Origin: Whalleya microplaca
Lineage: Eukaryota; Ascomycota; Sordariomycetes; Xylariales; Xylariaceae
Direction: 5' to 3'
Assembly (NCBI GenBank): GCA_022497155.1
Contig: MU385781.1
Coordinates: forward strand, 1-64,000
Length of the DNA: 64,000 nt
Shown here: positions 1-11,309 of the stretch, in pieces
Numbering within the stretch: position 1 is the first letter of the stretch
How the letters are laid out: each line of letters starts with the position of its first letter
Translations under genes and position numbers: made by a program
The notes under the pieces: generated by a model
Seen by the model: only the letters and a program-made list of their open reading frames with translations
What the model was told of the DNA's origin: nothing
The model's database searches: none

Positions 1-90
<90 letters not shown>
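1..90. repeat. Poly-C homopolymer, 90 bases
   Basis: Ninety consecutive C residues open the window and are followed by more C-rich sequence. It is not a telomere repeat, because no CCCTAA units are present. It may be a genuine homopolymer tract or an artefact at a contig or gap edge, and the sequence alone cannot decide. Confidence 0.95.
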
Positions 91-2411
91 ACCCCGGCCC
101 GCCCGTGAGAAGCCGCCAGTGCGCTGGGTTCTTGGGTTCTGGGGGGCGTGGAGGCGTGGTATGCGGAGGTCCTGGAGCTTTCGTTTCTGGCGCACTTTGG
201 GGGTTGGAGTTCGTCAGCGAGGCCCACACCCTGCAGTCATGTACTGCGTCTAGGTACTGCTTGTCTGCGTCCAGTCTGCGGTGCTAGGATGCAGCCCACT
301 GAGCCCAGACGCTGCCAGATACGGGCGATGCAGCGATGCAGCAGCCGGTGGCAGCCAGTTACAGCCAGTTACAGTCGTTTACAGCCAATTACAGCCGTGG
401 CAGCAGTGGCAGTAGGTTGCAGCGGGTGTAGCAGGTGCAGTACATGTACCTCCGAGGTGCAGTATCGAGAGAGGTGCTGCAGGTGAAGTGCAGCCAGGCC
501 CCGGGCTCCCAGGCCCTTGACAGGCTAAATTTACCTACAGTTACTGCGTAAGGTACGTACATACATGCGCTAGATAGAGGTATGTATGTACCCAGCTGCC
601 AGGTAGGTACCGTTACCGTGGTCGGTGCTGGTCTGTGCTTCCAGCAAGTCCTGGATTGGTGTCTGGATTGGTGGAACTTTCTTAATTCGCCCCATTGCGT
701 CTGCCAAGCGCCAATTTCATCAGGTTGGATCTAATCCGAAATCTACCCCTCTGCCCCTCTTTTCCCTCTCATGTGAACGATCCTTCTTGGCCCATTTAAT
801 AACGTCTCCCTTACGCAGTGTCCAGGCGAGCGCTCAAGTGACCGCCGTAAATTTTCTCAATTTTCTTTGCTATCACCTCGCGAGACCCTGAGAGCCCGCC
901 GCTTTGTCTCCGAGTCCACCGTTAGGCTGCCCTGACTGGGTATAAGTCACCGTATAACTGGCTGTTCATGCCCGTCCTATGCGGCCTCTCAACAGAAATA
1001 TCGACGATCGGCGCGCCACTTTGCAGAAAGGGGGTTTCGCACCTCGTTGCAGCCAGTGCAGGCACACACTTCGCATAGAAAAAGGAAGTTCCACTCAACA
1101 AGCTACGTGTCTCGCGAAGCACATCATATGGAGGTTTACTACGCTTGTACCTGTCAAGCCTGTTCTAGATCCATTATACTACATAGTGTAGCTATGCCAA
1201 AGTGCCAGACCCTCTCTGATAATCCTGACGCCAAACATGGGTCAATTCATGAATCCCATCTTTTGACCGCACATTTCCAATCTAACGCACTCAGGCACTT
1301 GCATGTGCTCGTATGCGTATGCGCTCCCATGCCAATTCTTTTTTTTTTTTTCTTTCCTTTCCCTGCTGCCCTGTTCCCCCCGGCACCGACTCCGGATCTC
1401 TTATCCCTCCAACAAATCTCCAAGACTAGGTATTTCTCCAACAACCACCCGCTGCACCGGCATATAATAAATCATGAGGCCTTTTTTTGCGCATTCCTGC
1501 CTCGGCAAGGATTGTCGAATGAAATCGCTTGTTCCAAGGCCGCCAAGTGCGAACTTCATTTCCTAAGAGGGGTGGCTCGCGATGGCAGTGCTGGGGATCC
1601 GTACGCTCGTTGGTCCGGACACGCTGATGTTGCAGAGTCAAGGACATCATAGATATCATATAGATGCTGAAATGTACAATTCCTGGCATCCAAGCGGATC
1701 TCGATGTCGGCCTAATGTGGGAACTCTTGACGTCCATGGTCGGGGCATTGAATGCTGTGGGGCCGTCAAACCCGGTATGCCGAACGTCACGACTCTACAA
1801 TCTGACTTTCTGAGAGGCCAATCCACCACTGTATTAACGGATTGACTACATAATAATGCCTGCGAGGCAACGAAGCCTGCCTCGCCAGTCCTGCCAAACA
1901 ACGCAAACCCCCAAACCCCCAAACCTGCCTGCCTGCCTGTCTGCCTGCCCTGTCTGCGAGACAATTCCATGCACATATTCTTTATCAGCGGAGACCCAGT
2001 GTGTTCCACCTGCTTTGCAACCATAGACACGGCTTTCCGGGTGACCAGGCGTTACCGAATGTTCTAGGTCGACGTCTCACATCCTTAGTGTGTGCGGACT
2101 GGAAACTCCGAGTCCCCACACTCAATCTTCCTGTTTCCCCTGCTTCCCAAACTTCGCATCTGCCTTTCCCCATTCTCCTCGTCCTTCCCATATTCCTCCA
2201 CGTCTTCCCCTTTCTCCTCCTCCCACTCATTATTTCCGTCTTCATTATCGTCGGCATTGCCGTCGTTTTCTTCATTTCCATTTTCATCGTAATATCCGTC
2301 GTTATAGTATTAGTTTTTCGTCGTTGTCTTCGTTAGATTATATTCATTGTCATTTGTCGTCGTCCTCTTCGTCATATCATGTTTGTTGTCGCTTGTCTTC
2401 GTTTGTCTTCG
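91..2411. other. Low-complexity intergenic DNA, no supported gene
   Basis: Several open frames occur here, but none has a recognisable domain, good codon pattern or splice structure. Near 340-400 there is a degenerate 12-bp tandem array (units like cagttacagcca). Around 1920-1960 lies a CTGC-type repeat, and 2100-2330 is strongly pyrimidine-rich on the + strand. I see no RNA gene. Confidence 0.6.
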
Positions 2412-2924
2412 TCATGTTCTTCCTGCATTGGCGGACATTGCTCGTTTCTCTGCAATGTACTCCTTCCGCTTCTTTTCGTTCATGTCGTCCACCATGTCAT
2501 CCAGCTGAATACGCGGTCGGATACATCCAGTGACCCAATCTTTCTTGTAGGGCACGTACCGGCCCTTTGCATGGTTATAGAGCACGAAATTCGCTCCAGT
2601 GGCCATCTCCTTGTACATTTGTTGAAGTTGATTTTGCTCTCGCTGTCGTTGGAGCTGTGTCTCGCTTTGTGGTGGAAAGCCGTTGTGGGCCATGGAGTCA
2701 TGGTTTCCTTGCGTTGATACTGGCGTAGAGTCCCGATCTGACTCCTTTTGGATAGTGAGCACCCGGGCTCTCTTGTTTGCCGTCTGGGTTGCGGCGCTGT
2801 TGTGGGCCATGGAGTCATGGTCTCTCTTCATTGATACTGGTGTGTTCCAATTTGACTCCTTTTTGACGGCGAACACTGGGACTGTCTTGTTGTCCGTCGT
2901 CATGGTTGCGGTGTCTCTTTGCAT
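2412..2924 (-). CDS. Hypothetical 170-residue protein with an internal tandem repeat
   Basis: This open frame from an ATG is not a family I recognise. Its N-terminal half contains two degenerate copies of a roughly 39-residue unit, each with a KES motif, a PVS motif and the identical heptamer HDSMAHN. At DNA level the shared block ttgtgggccatggagtcatgg recurs 117 bp apart, at 2683 and 2800. The middle is Gln/Arg-rich (QRQREQNQLQQ) and looks like a short coiled coil. The C-terminal part is charged and has aromatic residues (FVLYNHAKGRYVPYKKDW). There is no signal peptide or membrane segment. Isolation, small size and a low-complexity setting leave open that it is not a gene. In favour is the repeat, which is kept in phase (117 bp is a multiple of three). 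Confidence 0.4.
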   Translation of the reverse strand: MQRDTATMTTDNKTVPVFAVKKESNWNTPVSMKRDHDSMAHNSAATQTANKRARVLTIQKESDRDSTPVSTQGNHDSMAHNGFPPQSETQLQRQREQNQLQQMYKEMATGANFVLYNHAKGRYVPYKKDWVTGCIRPRIQLDDMVDDMNEKKRKEYIAEKRAMSANAGRT

Positions 2925-3705
2925 TTTCGTGGGTGTGATGATTATCTTGGGATGAATGTAGTCTCCTTGGGTAGATGCCCTTGTGGTGGGATCTTCTGGT
3001 TGAGGGTTCAGCTACAATTCAAGGGATGCTGCCAACAACAAAGGTGGGTGAGGATGGGACGATGTGAAGCTTACACAGCCGTGCAGTGTTCAAGTAGGGA
3101 TTTTGAAGATGATCAGGAGGATTAGGTTGATTGTCTAACTGATCCTTAGCTGGTGTTGTTGAAATGTAGCCAGACTTTGCTCAGGGTATAAAAGAACGGT
3201 CAATTTTTACGATGTTTGCATTCGTCCCTAGAATGGCAGAGCCGGTCGACTACTATATAGTCAGATTGGACTGAGGCCAAAGCACAGTTAGAGTTGTCGA
3301 CACGCCCAAGTGTCTACCTTACTCGAACCTACCGACAACTTCGTCTGTTAGTAATTGGTTTCTGGGGAAAACACATTCGATGAACTTAAATCTAATAAAC
3401 AAGAAGCGAAAGTTCTCCCGTTGCATTTACAAGATATCAGCTATGCCTCATGAAGGCTTTGAATGTACTCAAACTCTCGAAGGGGTTGGTGTTTTCATAC
3501 GACTTAACCGCAAACTACGATTTGATGCACAAGATAATGTTTAAGCGTAATCCCCAGCAGGTGAAAATCCAAAGGCTGTATACCATGGAGCTCTGATTGC
3601 TAAATCCTGATATATTTGCTTTCCGGAATCGAGTCCTCGCCCGTAGATTTCCATTCAAGACAACACCTTAACACTTGTGATAGCTACTCGCTAAGTGTAA
3701 TTATT

Positions 3706-3781
3706 TTCTATGTAAAGTCTCTTAAGTTTCATCGAGGTGCAAGCGAGGCGCTTACTGAAACTTAAAAGACTTTACATAGAA
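3706..3781. repeat. Long near-perfect inverted repeat (hairpin)
   Basis: Arms 3706-3731 and 3756-3781 are reverse complements over 26 bp with one mismatch, separated by a 24-nt loop. The loop holds a second small palindrome (aagcg...cgctt). Such a structure could extrude as a cruciform or be the relic of a small foldback element. No terminator logic applies, because no neighbouring gene ends here. Confidence 0.85.
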
Positions 3782-4269
3782 GAGATATAGTAGGCGCCGG
3801 CTGTCGTAACTCGGAACTCAAGCTACACTATTTAGGGGTGAATAGCACGTACCACAAGACGAACACATACGTAACTAAGAGCTAATATGGCGGTCCATAT
3901 AATTAAACTCCCGTAGCTTTCAAGTGTAGAGAAACTTGAATATTTCCATATCCTCGACAACGATAACAACAATTTTTTTTCTTCAAGAAAACAAGTGAGT
4001 AAGAATCCAGAACTCTATTTAATGAAAGGTTTGCGTTGTGTAATGCGTTGTGGTCGTTTTAAGTGTGACTATCTCTCGGTAGTGTACTATGAGAGAGGTA
4101 CGGGGTTGTAGACGAAATTAAAAGCTAAAGGAGATTTAGACTTGGCATTTCCGGGAGTGTCTGAACGATGGAAATGCCATCCAAACTGTTAGACGGTATG
4201 TGGTTTTGCCAGATTAGCTGGAGTGCCGTCTCCGCAACCATTCACGTCTTTATTATGTATGTGTGATCA

Positions 4270-4290
4270 ATGTGTGTGTGTGTGTGTGTG
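4270..4290. repeat. (TG)n microsatellite
   Basis: A run of about nine TG dinucleotides in an intergenic stretch. Confidence 0.85.
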
Positions 4291-4686
4291 ATGTGGGTAG
4301 CGCATATAATTCAATCTATCTATACGACGGAGTTAACGAACTGCACCGAACCCGCCCAACAGCGGTATGTATGTAGGTACATGGAAACAGCAAGGAAAGG
4401 ACCTCTTCGTCTAAAACAACAACATGGGCAGGTTAGGTAACGAGGCAGGACGATATCTATACATCTTCTCCCATACATATATCTGCCTCGCCCCGAATTC
4501 GCGGCCGTGAATTCGTAAAACTCATATATCATCTATCACCTTTCAGGATCACAGGTAGGATAACAGTAGGTAGCCAATCTCACCCAAAATTCGGTCGACA
4601 ATGCAGAGTCGTAGTAAGCGAAGAGCGGTAGGTTCGGATAGGGGTCCCCGGCCCAAGGGCGAAACGACGGGAATTCGGGAATGCTC

Positions 4687-6857
4687 TCACGCGTCCCCGA
4701 GACCCACCAACACCAGATTCGCCACGTTCATGACGACCATGATGAGCCATATCATGGCAGCCAGGACGCAGACCCACCACGGGTTAGCCATCTTGACGAC
4801 GCCATCGCCCTCTCCATTCCCAACCCCAGCCCCAGCACCAACACCGGAACCAAGCTCCTGATCACTATTAGCGCCGGTCCGGACGCCGTCACCATTAAAT
4901 GCACAGAAAGTCTCCTTGCCCTCGGTCCGGAAGCGCGCGCGGCCCGGCTGCGCGGCCATGTACTTGTTGAAGCACGTGAACCAGATGAGCGGGGCGGTGA
5001 CGAAGGGCAGCACCACACTCAGCGCGACCTGGGAGCCGGTGAGGGCGTCGTTGAGCTTCTCGCGGCCGGCGGCGCCGGCGATGATGATGCTGGGCGTGAT
5101 GGAGATGGAGCGCGTGACGAGGCGGCGCACCCACGGCCGCATGCGCCAGCGCAGCGCGCCCTCGCAGATCATCTGCCCCGAGATCGTGCACACGATGCCG
5201 GCGCTCACGCCCGAGAACAGCAGCGCCAGCGCGAAGATCGTGCCCGCCGCCGGGCTCAGGCTCGCCGACAGCAGGCTGTGGATCCCGAAGATGTCCGCCT
5301 CCAGCGCGTCCGGGTTGTTGTACAGGCTCGCGCCCGCGACGATCAGGATCGCGCTGTTCACGAAGAGCGCGAAGGTGAAGAGCGAGAGCGTTACCTCCGT
5401 GTACGAGTACTTCAGCGAGTGCTTGATCGCCGACAGGCTTGGCACGTAGTAGGTCTTCTCGGCCGACTCGTCGTCCTTGGTGCTGGCTTTGGGTTCTGCC
5501 TCGGGTGGAAGCAATCCACGCTGGGTATCGTATTCTTTCAGCCGACTCTGTACTATACCGGAGCCTAGGAATAACGAATGTGGCATGACCTATGACATAC
5601 ATGAGCAACCACTAAGAGTATGACTACCTACATGCGATGGAATATTTAAGAGTAGACTGCAGAAGGAGTCATGCTACGATGGCGAGAATAATAAAATTTG
5701 AACGTACCGTAGCCCCGAGGATTCCACAGGCTTGGTATATACCTTCAGACTTGGTGACCGAGTCATTCGGTATGTAACCGCGGAACACCTCGCCGGGCGT
5801 CGAGCCCTCGATGAGCGAGAGTTGGATGCAGAAGCAAACCACCACAGCCAAGACGAGAAGCATAACGAAGAACTCGAACAAGCGAAGTCCCCTCATAGAA
5901 CCATTAGGCTGATAGAAGATAAGAATAAGCATTACATCGAAGATAGAGAGCGCACAGCCCGCAACGAGAGGCAATTGCGGGATAAGTAAGTTCAACCCAA
6001 TAGCCGTACCGATGACCTATGTTGTTTGGTTAGATACGTGTGTGTGAGTGAGAATACCCTCGATAAGACCCAGGAACTCACCTCAGCGATGTCGGTGGCG
6101 ATAATAGCGGCCTCGGCCAAGAAATACAAGAAGTAATTAATCCATCGCGGGAGAAAAGCCCGGCATGCCTCAGCCAGGTTCAAACCCGTGACGGTGCCCA
6201 GCTTGATGGAAAGGCACTGTAGGAAGATGGCGAATAAATTGCTCATGAGAATAATGAAGAGCAGGCGAAACTGATTCTGAGCGCCTGCGCTGATGTCTGT
6301 AGCATAATTACCGGGATCGACTAAAGGTAGTTGGTGCAGTTAGCATTGACTATAGATTGAAACTCTTGAGAAGGGTAGTCATTGGTCATTCGGTGCTACA
6401 TACTGTAGGCTACTGCGACGAGAAAGCCAGGGCCGACAAACTTCCCAAAGGTGAAGATGACATGTTTGGCCTGGCGGAAGAGACTTCCCAACCCACGAGC
6501 GGCCCCAGCATTTCCAGCCGGAGTCCTGTCGGGCGTCGGGTCGTCGTTCACCTGGGGAGTAGCAGTACCGGTCGATCCCGCTCCAGGCGTCTGACCAATG
6601 GTATAACACGGAATGGTCAGATTGGCGCCACGGGCAGCGCCACGGTCCTTGTCGATAGCGGGCGGGACGTCCTCAGCGACCGGCTGGCCATCGCTGTCCG
6701 TACTCCTGGGGTCGTGGCCGCGCTGCTCGCGGGCGTTCGCGATCCCGTTGAGGTCCTGGTTGGTGACGAGGTCGTTCGAGAAGGCGTTGGGGCTCTGGTT
6801 GAGCCCCTCGCCCTCGTACGGCTCGTCCGTCCGCGACGTCTGGTTCATGGCGAACAA
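4687..6857 (-). CDS. NRAMP-family divalent metal (Mn/Fe) transporter
   Basis: Four exons join in frame: 6857-6404, 6320-6082, 6016-5708 and 5589-4687, giving 634 residues. Introns begin GTATGT, GTGAGT and GTACGT and end in TAG. Splicing restores the hallmark NRAMP motifs. GPGFLVAVAYIDPGNYATD (TM1) is created across intron 1, IATDIAEVIGTAIGLN across intron 2, and GATVMPHSL (TM6) across intron 3. The Asp/Asn of DPGN and the Met of MPH form the metal site in this family. Multiple hydrophobic segments follow. The N-terminal ~130 residues are polar and low-complexity, as in fungal Smf1/Smf2. The family imports Mn2+ and other divalent cations with protons at the plasma membrane, endosome or vacuole; sequence does not tell which paralogue this is. 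The ATG at 6857 has a second in-frame ATG three codons later. Long antisense frames here are shadows. Confidence 0.95.
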
Positions 6858-7948
6858 CGATCGACGACACCTGGTCTCAAAGACCGGACTGCGGCGAGAT
6901 CTCGTCTCGACTAAGTTTAAATTTTTTTTTCTTCCCCTCCCGTTCGAATGAATGGTTTCTTTCTTTCTATCTATCCATGCATCGGTTTATTCGTTAAAGG
7001 ACTTGTGCTTAACTTGAGCCAAAAGGGACAAGACAAAGGAAGGATATATAATATCGAATCGGCAGAAAGGATGCGCGTGTGGGCCAAAAGAAGAAGTGAT
7101 TTTTTACGAGTATAGAAAAAGGGCGTAGTAGTTCGAGTCGAATATTAAATTGATTCGTCAACGAACATTCGATTGCCGTTTAGGTCCACTATACCCCGGA
7201 ATTTAGCGTCTTCCGTTACTGTATACGGTGGACTAGTCGTGGCCAGTCCCTTACTTTTGCCTTGAAGAAATCGATTAGTGGTGTGTTCGCTCCGATCTAG
7301 TCACGATTTCTTCCGTATGACGATGTGATTCCGGCGATGTCAGCCGAGGCTGGAGCATCCCATCATTTTGAGGTGAGTCAGTAGGGACACCGTGGGGTTA
7401 CATACATGCAAAGATGCCTTCGATGTCGAATACTTGCTTCTCGTTGTCGGTTTACTTATACGATGTCCTCAGTGGGCATATCCATAGGCATTGCATGATA
7501 TATACAAACAAGGCTTTTGAGAAACGAAATAAAGCGCAGCAGCGTCGTAATTTACATCCGCACTGATGATATAGCTATCTAAGCTTACGAAAGTATGTAG
7601 GTATTTCTGGGCAAGTGTTGAAGCTCTATCCAGTCTCACATAATACATCCAATGGGAGGTTGGTCATTTCAATGAAGCTTGATTATTATTTGCTGGTCAG
7701 ATGCTTCCTCTTCTGGCGGTCTGTCAAGAGACTTGTAAACTCCAGGTATCATTTTTTGTCACATGCAGTCGCTTCTCAATGTAGTCGAACACACCACACC
7801 ATACGTACACACACACACACAATTCACCCGCAATATTTCCCGGCTTCCGCTGGGTTTACCTGCCGCTCCCGGACGGCACTCGGTGGCTTTCGGCATCTAG
7901 CATTGCCGAATGCTCAGGCAGTACATAAGTCACCTGAGGCTGAATAGC
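6858..7948. other. Intergenic: NRAMP upstream region and OPI3 downstream region
   Basis: About 1.1 kb without a gene. It lies upstream of the NRAMP start (6857) and downstream of the OPI3 stop, so it probably holds the NRAMP promoter and the OPI3 3' UTR. A short CA-repeat (about 7805-7820) is the only repeat noticed. I identified no specific operator. Confidence 0.5.
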
Positions 7949-8817
7949 TCACCGGGCCTTCTTGCCCTCAGCCTTCGCCGCCGCCCGCTCCTGGTCCCTC
8001 TTGGCGTAGATGCCGGCGGTGAAGGGGTTCTCGTACTTGAGGGCGATCTGGTAGACGACAAAGACCCAGGCAGCCAGAAGAATACCCGCGGGCTTGCCGT
8101 ACAGCAGGGCCGTGCCGAGGAAGCTCAGGGTCGAGCCGTTGTACATGGGCGCGTCGGTGAGGTTGAAGGGGAAGCCCGTGATGATGTCGTCCATCAGGAT
8201 GCCGAAGTAGTCGCCCAGGAACGTGCCCGTAATGCCCAGCGCCCACGTCGAGGACACGACGAGCACGTTGCCGCTCGCGATCAGCCCGTACGCCAGGTAC
8301 TGGATCTCACGCGTCTCAAGCAGCGGGTACGAGGGCTGCGGGCGCAGCGCCTGTTCGTAGAGGAAGTCCCGCAGGAGGCCAAGCGAGAAGATCGTGAAGG
8401 CCAACGCGTAGCAGGCGGCCTGGGAGCGCCCGCCGAACAGCCGGGTGAGTATCTTGTTGTGGTATTCTATATGTACGTCATATATGCGTTAGAGCCGCCT
8501 TGCTTCAATATAGCAGGTGTTATATAGTAGGCGGGGTCGAAGATCGGAGATCTGAACACACGAACCTTGTCGGGCTACAATGCTGCAATCCTGTTAGTGT
8601 CCAGTCCGAGTTCAGAGACGATTAGATATCGGTAGAATGTGTGCAACCTACTTCCAGAACAGCGGATTGAAGGCGATAGCGAATGCCGATACTGGACACA
8701 GTGGTTAGCATAGTGGTATGCGTGGCCCCCATGCCACTTCGCAGGTCCCAACGTACTGAACAAGCTCTTCTGGCTGAAGTCGACCAGCTTGGTGGTAGGA
8801 GCTTCGAGCGGCGCCAT
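7949..8817 (-). CDS. opi3: Phospholipid N-methyltransferase (Opi3/PEM2-type)
   Basis: Four exons give a 211-residue protein: 8817-8757, 8691-8652, a 17-nt micro-exon 8582-8566, and 8466-7949. The spliced sequence reads FNPLFWNIVARQEYHNKILTR across the two introns that flank the micro-exon. It matches the conserved N-terminal region of yeast Opi3 (FNPxFWNIVARxEYH). Downstream are the PEMT signatures GITGTFLGDYFGILMD and TGFPFN, then NPMY/APMYNGSTLSFLG-type sequence with GKPAG. These enzymes are ER integral membrane proteins that add the last two methyl groups from S-adenosylmethionine to make phosphatidylcholine. Four hydrophobic segments are visible. The C-terminus is Lys/Arg/Ala-rich (KAEGKKAR), compatible with an ER-retention-like basic tail. 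Length matches the family (about 200 residues). Confidence 0.94.
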
Positions 8818-9612
8818 GACTACTACCTAGGACTGTCAAGATCCAATTGATGCGTACTAGACTATCGTATTGTAAAGTATCCAGGAATTGGGGATTGGGG
8901 ATTGCGAAATGCGTGTCCGATGACGTTGATGTAAGTAACAGCACTTGAGCTGTGCTAGCTGACAAGTAACATAGGTAGGTAATCCGGCGTCGTGGGAGAG
9001 GAGGTTCCAGCTTGGCAGGACTAGAGATTTGTACACGAGATTTGTACTTTTGGGTTGGGTTGAGACTTTCGGCTTAATATGGGCCCCCATTCGGCTCACT
9101 GCAAACAAACCTCAGTGGTGTCATTCCCGTGCTAGTCATGGCCGTTCTTATTCGAGAAGCGCCCCTCCCAATCCTCTGGATACGTCTGGTGCCTACTGCG
9201 TAAATACTTGTCACAAGGTCATTCATGCCCCATCAAGGGAAAATTCCGCTTCACCGTCAAGTACAATCATGCCTACCTAGGTAGGTTATGCGACCGATCA
9301 GGTACTGATTGACATGATCATAAAGAGCTCTTCACCTAGGTATTTTGGGCTCTCAGGCTCTGCATGTAAAGATGAGTGGGTGAGCAGCTTGCTTGAATCT
9401 CGATTCAAATCGGATCACAATGAGCTTTATCTCATAACACAAAACGATGTCCGACAATGCTCTCTACCTAATAAGTATAGGGCTGTAGGTATGTACAGTG
9501 GAATATGCGCATTAACTTTAGTCCATGGAAATCCAGGCAGCTGTCAGACCTCATCTATCAATTGAATTGCATTGACCGGCTGACTTTCATCTGCCCTTGC
9601 AAGTCTGCCAAG
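8818..9612. other. Intergenic between OPI3 and RXT2
   Basis: About 0.8 kb with no supported gene. It holds the OPI3 5' region and the RXT2 3' flank. A short palindromic motif of the cctaggtagg type recurs around 9270-9340. I saw no recognisable regulatory element. Confidence 0.5.
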
Positions 9613-11309
9613 TTACCTGCGTGTCCTCGTCTTCTTGGTCGTTTGAGTGGTATCTTCCTCTTCCTCGTCCTGGCCTTTCTTGAGGTCTTCTTCTAAGCCC
9701 CATTCCTCCTTGTCGTACCAGTCCTCTCCGTCCGACATATCATTGTTTGGTCCCACATGCGCTTCATACTTGGACCATTGGAGAACCGTCTTCCGCATCC
9801 TGTCGGCCCGGAGGAGTCCTTCGTATAGCCGCTTTACTCCCCGGCATACTTCCTCCTGCTTCTGCACAAATAGCTGTAAAAGCCGTCGCACATCTTCCGC
9901 TTCTGGCTCTGGAATCCCCATGTCTCGGTCGGGATGGGCGGCTCGCGGTGGCAGGAAAAGGGGATGGATCGAGAAATCATCTATGGATTCCGATGCGACA
10001 GACATTGGCCGACTGCTCTCATGTTCCGCTTCTCTCTTTGCGAGGTCATTTGTTACCACCCCATTACTGGCTTCTTCATGTCCAGCAGAAGCCGTTGCGC
10101 CATTCGTTACTGGCGCGTTAGCTGCGGCTGCGGCTTGTGTAACCCTCGTCCCGCTGCTGGCATTACTAGCAGTGTTTTGGGGAGGATGCGTATTGGGATT
10201 TTTGTCTTCCGGGTAGTTTGACGCGTTTCCTTGGTCACTGCTCTCAGCATCTGGTCTAGGTATCCCGTCTGAGGTCTTCTCGCTTTGCGTTACCCGCCTT
10301 GTTGCGGCCGTGTCCCTGTCAACAGGTTCTTCTACGTCCACCATTGGAGTATCAGCGTTGTCGGGTCCTGTACTATCAGAATTCGGGTGCTTGTGAATGC
10401 CTGTAGAGGCCTCGCCGTTTGGCGCCGTCAGCCCATTCCTGCGGTCCCCGGCCTGTGCCTTTTCCAGTAATGGAACACTAGCATCCGACTTGACAGACCC
10501 TTTCGCTTGACTGTTATGATTTATACAGTCGTCGCGATATAGCTCGAGGTCGTTGGGTCCAAGCATTAGATCACAAGGTGCCCAGATATGGTCGCCAACA
10601 AGCTTTGTCTGTAGGTGCTTCACTTTCCAGAGCGCTGCATTCTCCTTTTGCATGATATTACAGCCTTGCTTCGTTAGTTCACCAAGGGTCTTCGAAGTGT
10701 AAGGCCGAGACAAGGTGGGGTGTGTTGGAAGGTCGGTAACAGAGGTAAGAGGCGCGAGGATGTCTGTAGACGGACGGGTTAGCTGTCAGCAACGTCGATT
10801 ATCGCGGGAAAACAAGAGCACGAACTCTCAAGCCGTACGTTTGCATACGGATTGAACTCGGCGGCCGAATCTGCGACATCTTGAATGTGTTCTTCGTCGT
10901 CGTCACTATCGAGCTCGAAGCCTTCATCGTCAAGGAGTATTGGATTGCGACTGATGATCGCTCTTCGGTAACCGGCGTGATTGACGACCTAGACAGTGGC
11001 AACTAGTTAGCCGCTGGTTCGACAGACAGACCCTCTTGGGATTATATGATGTGCTCACCTCTCTGTATACTTCGGGTCCAGACGGCGGTGCTAATTGTCC
11101 CTCGTGGACAAACCTAGCTCTCCTCTTTAATTTATGACCGCGGTTACCATGATGGTCGATCTCGGTGTCGGAGTCGGACTCTGCCAGATTGAAGCGTTAG
11201 CAACTGGTCCAAAAGTGATCTCGTTCAATAACTGACCATATGATTTCCGCTTGAGGGCCTTTTTCATTGCCGTGATGGTTTCGGCAAAAAGAACCTGTTG
11301 AGACGCCAT
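9613..11309 (-). CDS. rxt2: Rxt2-like subunit of the Rpd3L histone deacetylase complex
   Basis: Four exons (11309-11237, 11180-11059, 10988-10826, 10763-9613) give 502 residues. The N-terminal ~150 residues are the conserved Rxt2_N region. It reads NRGHKLKRRARFVHEGQL, then GPEVYREVVNHAGYRRAIISRNPILLDDEGFELDSDDDEE, and NPYANVRLE. Each segment is completed across an intron, which supports the exon model. LSRPYTSKTL and a GCNIMQKENAALWKVKHLQ segment follow. The middle (about 190-370) is polar, Ser/Thr/Asn-rich and probably disordered. The C-terminal third has a helical segment (EDVRRLLQLFVQKQEEV) and ends in acidic and basic runs (EEEED, KKTRTRR). Rxt2 works in the nucleus as a structural subunit of Rpd3L and helps repress transcription. 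The donor of intron 3 (GTTCGT) is unusual, but the frame requires it. Confidence 0.9.

Larger units (their letters stand above)
2925..4686. other. Intergenic, AT-rich, no gene seen
   Basis: No credible coding sequence in about 1.76 kb. It holds the long hairpin at 3706-3781, a TATAAAAG box on the + strand near 3187 with no convincing gene after it, and a (TG)n microsatellite at about 4270-4290. Confidence 0.6.

Noticed and set aside
1..94. Telomere
   Set aside because: There are no CCCTAA/TTAGGG units; only C residues.
1047..1652. 201-codon frame on the + strand
   Set aside because: No motif, crosses a poly-T run (FFFFFF) and has no codon or splice support.
4681..5568. 295-codon open frame on the + strand
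   Set aside because: It is antisense to the last NRAMP exon, Arg/Glu/Ala-rich as expected from a GC-rich shadow, and has no recognisable domain.
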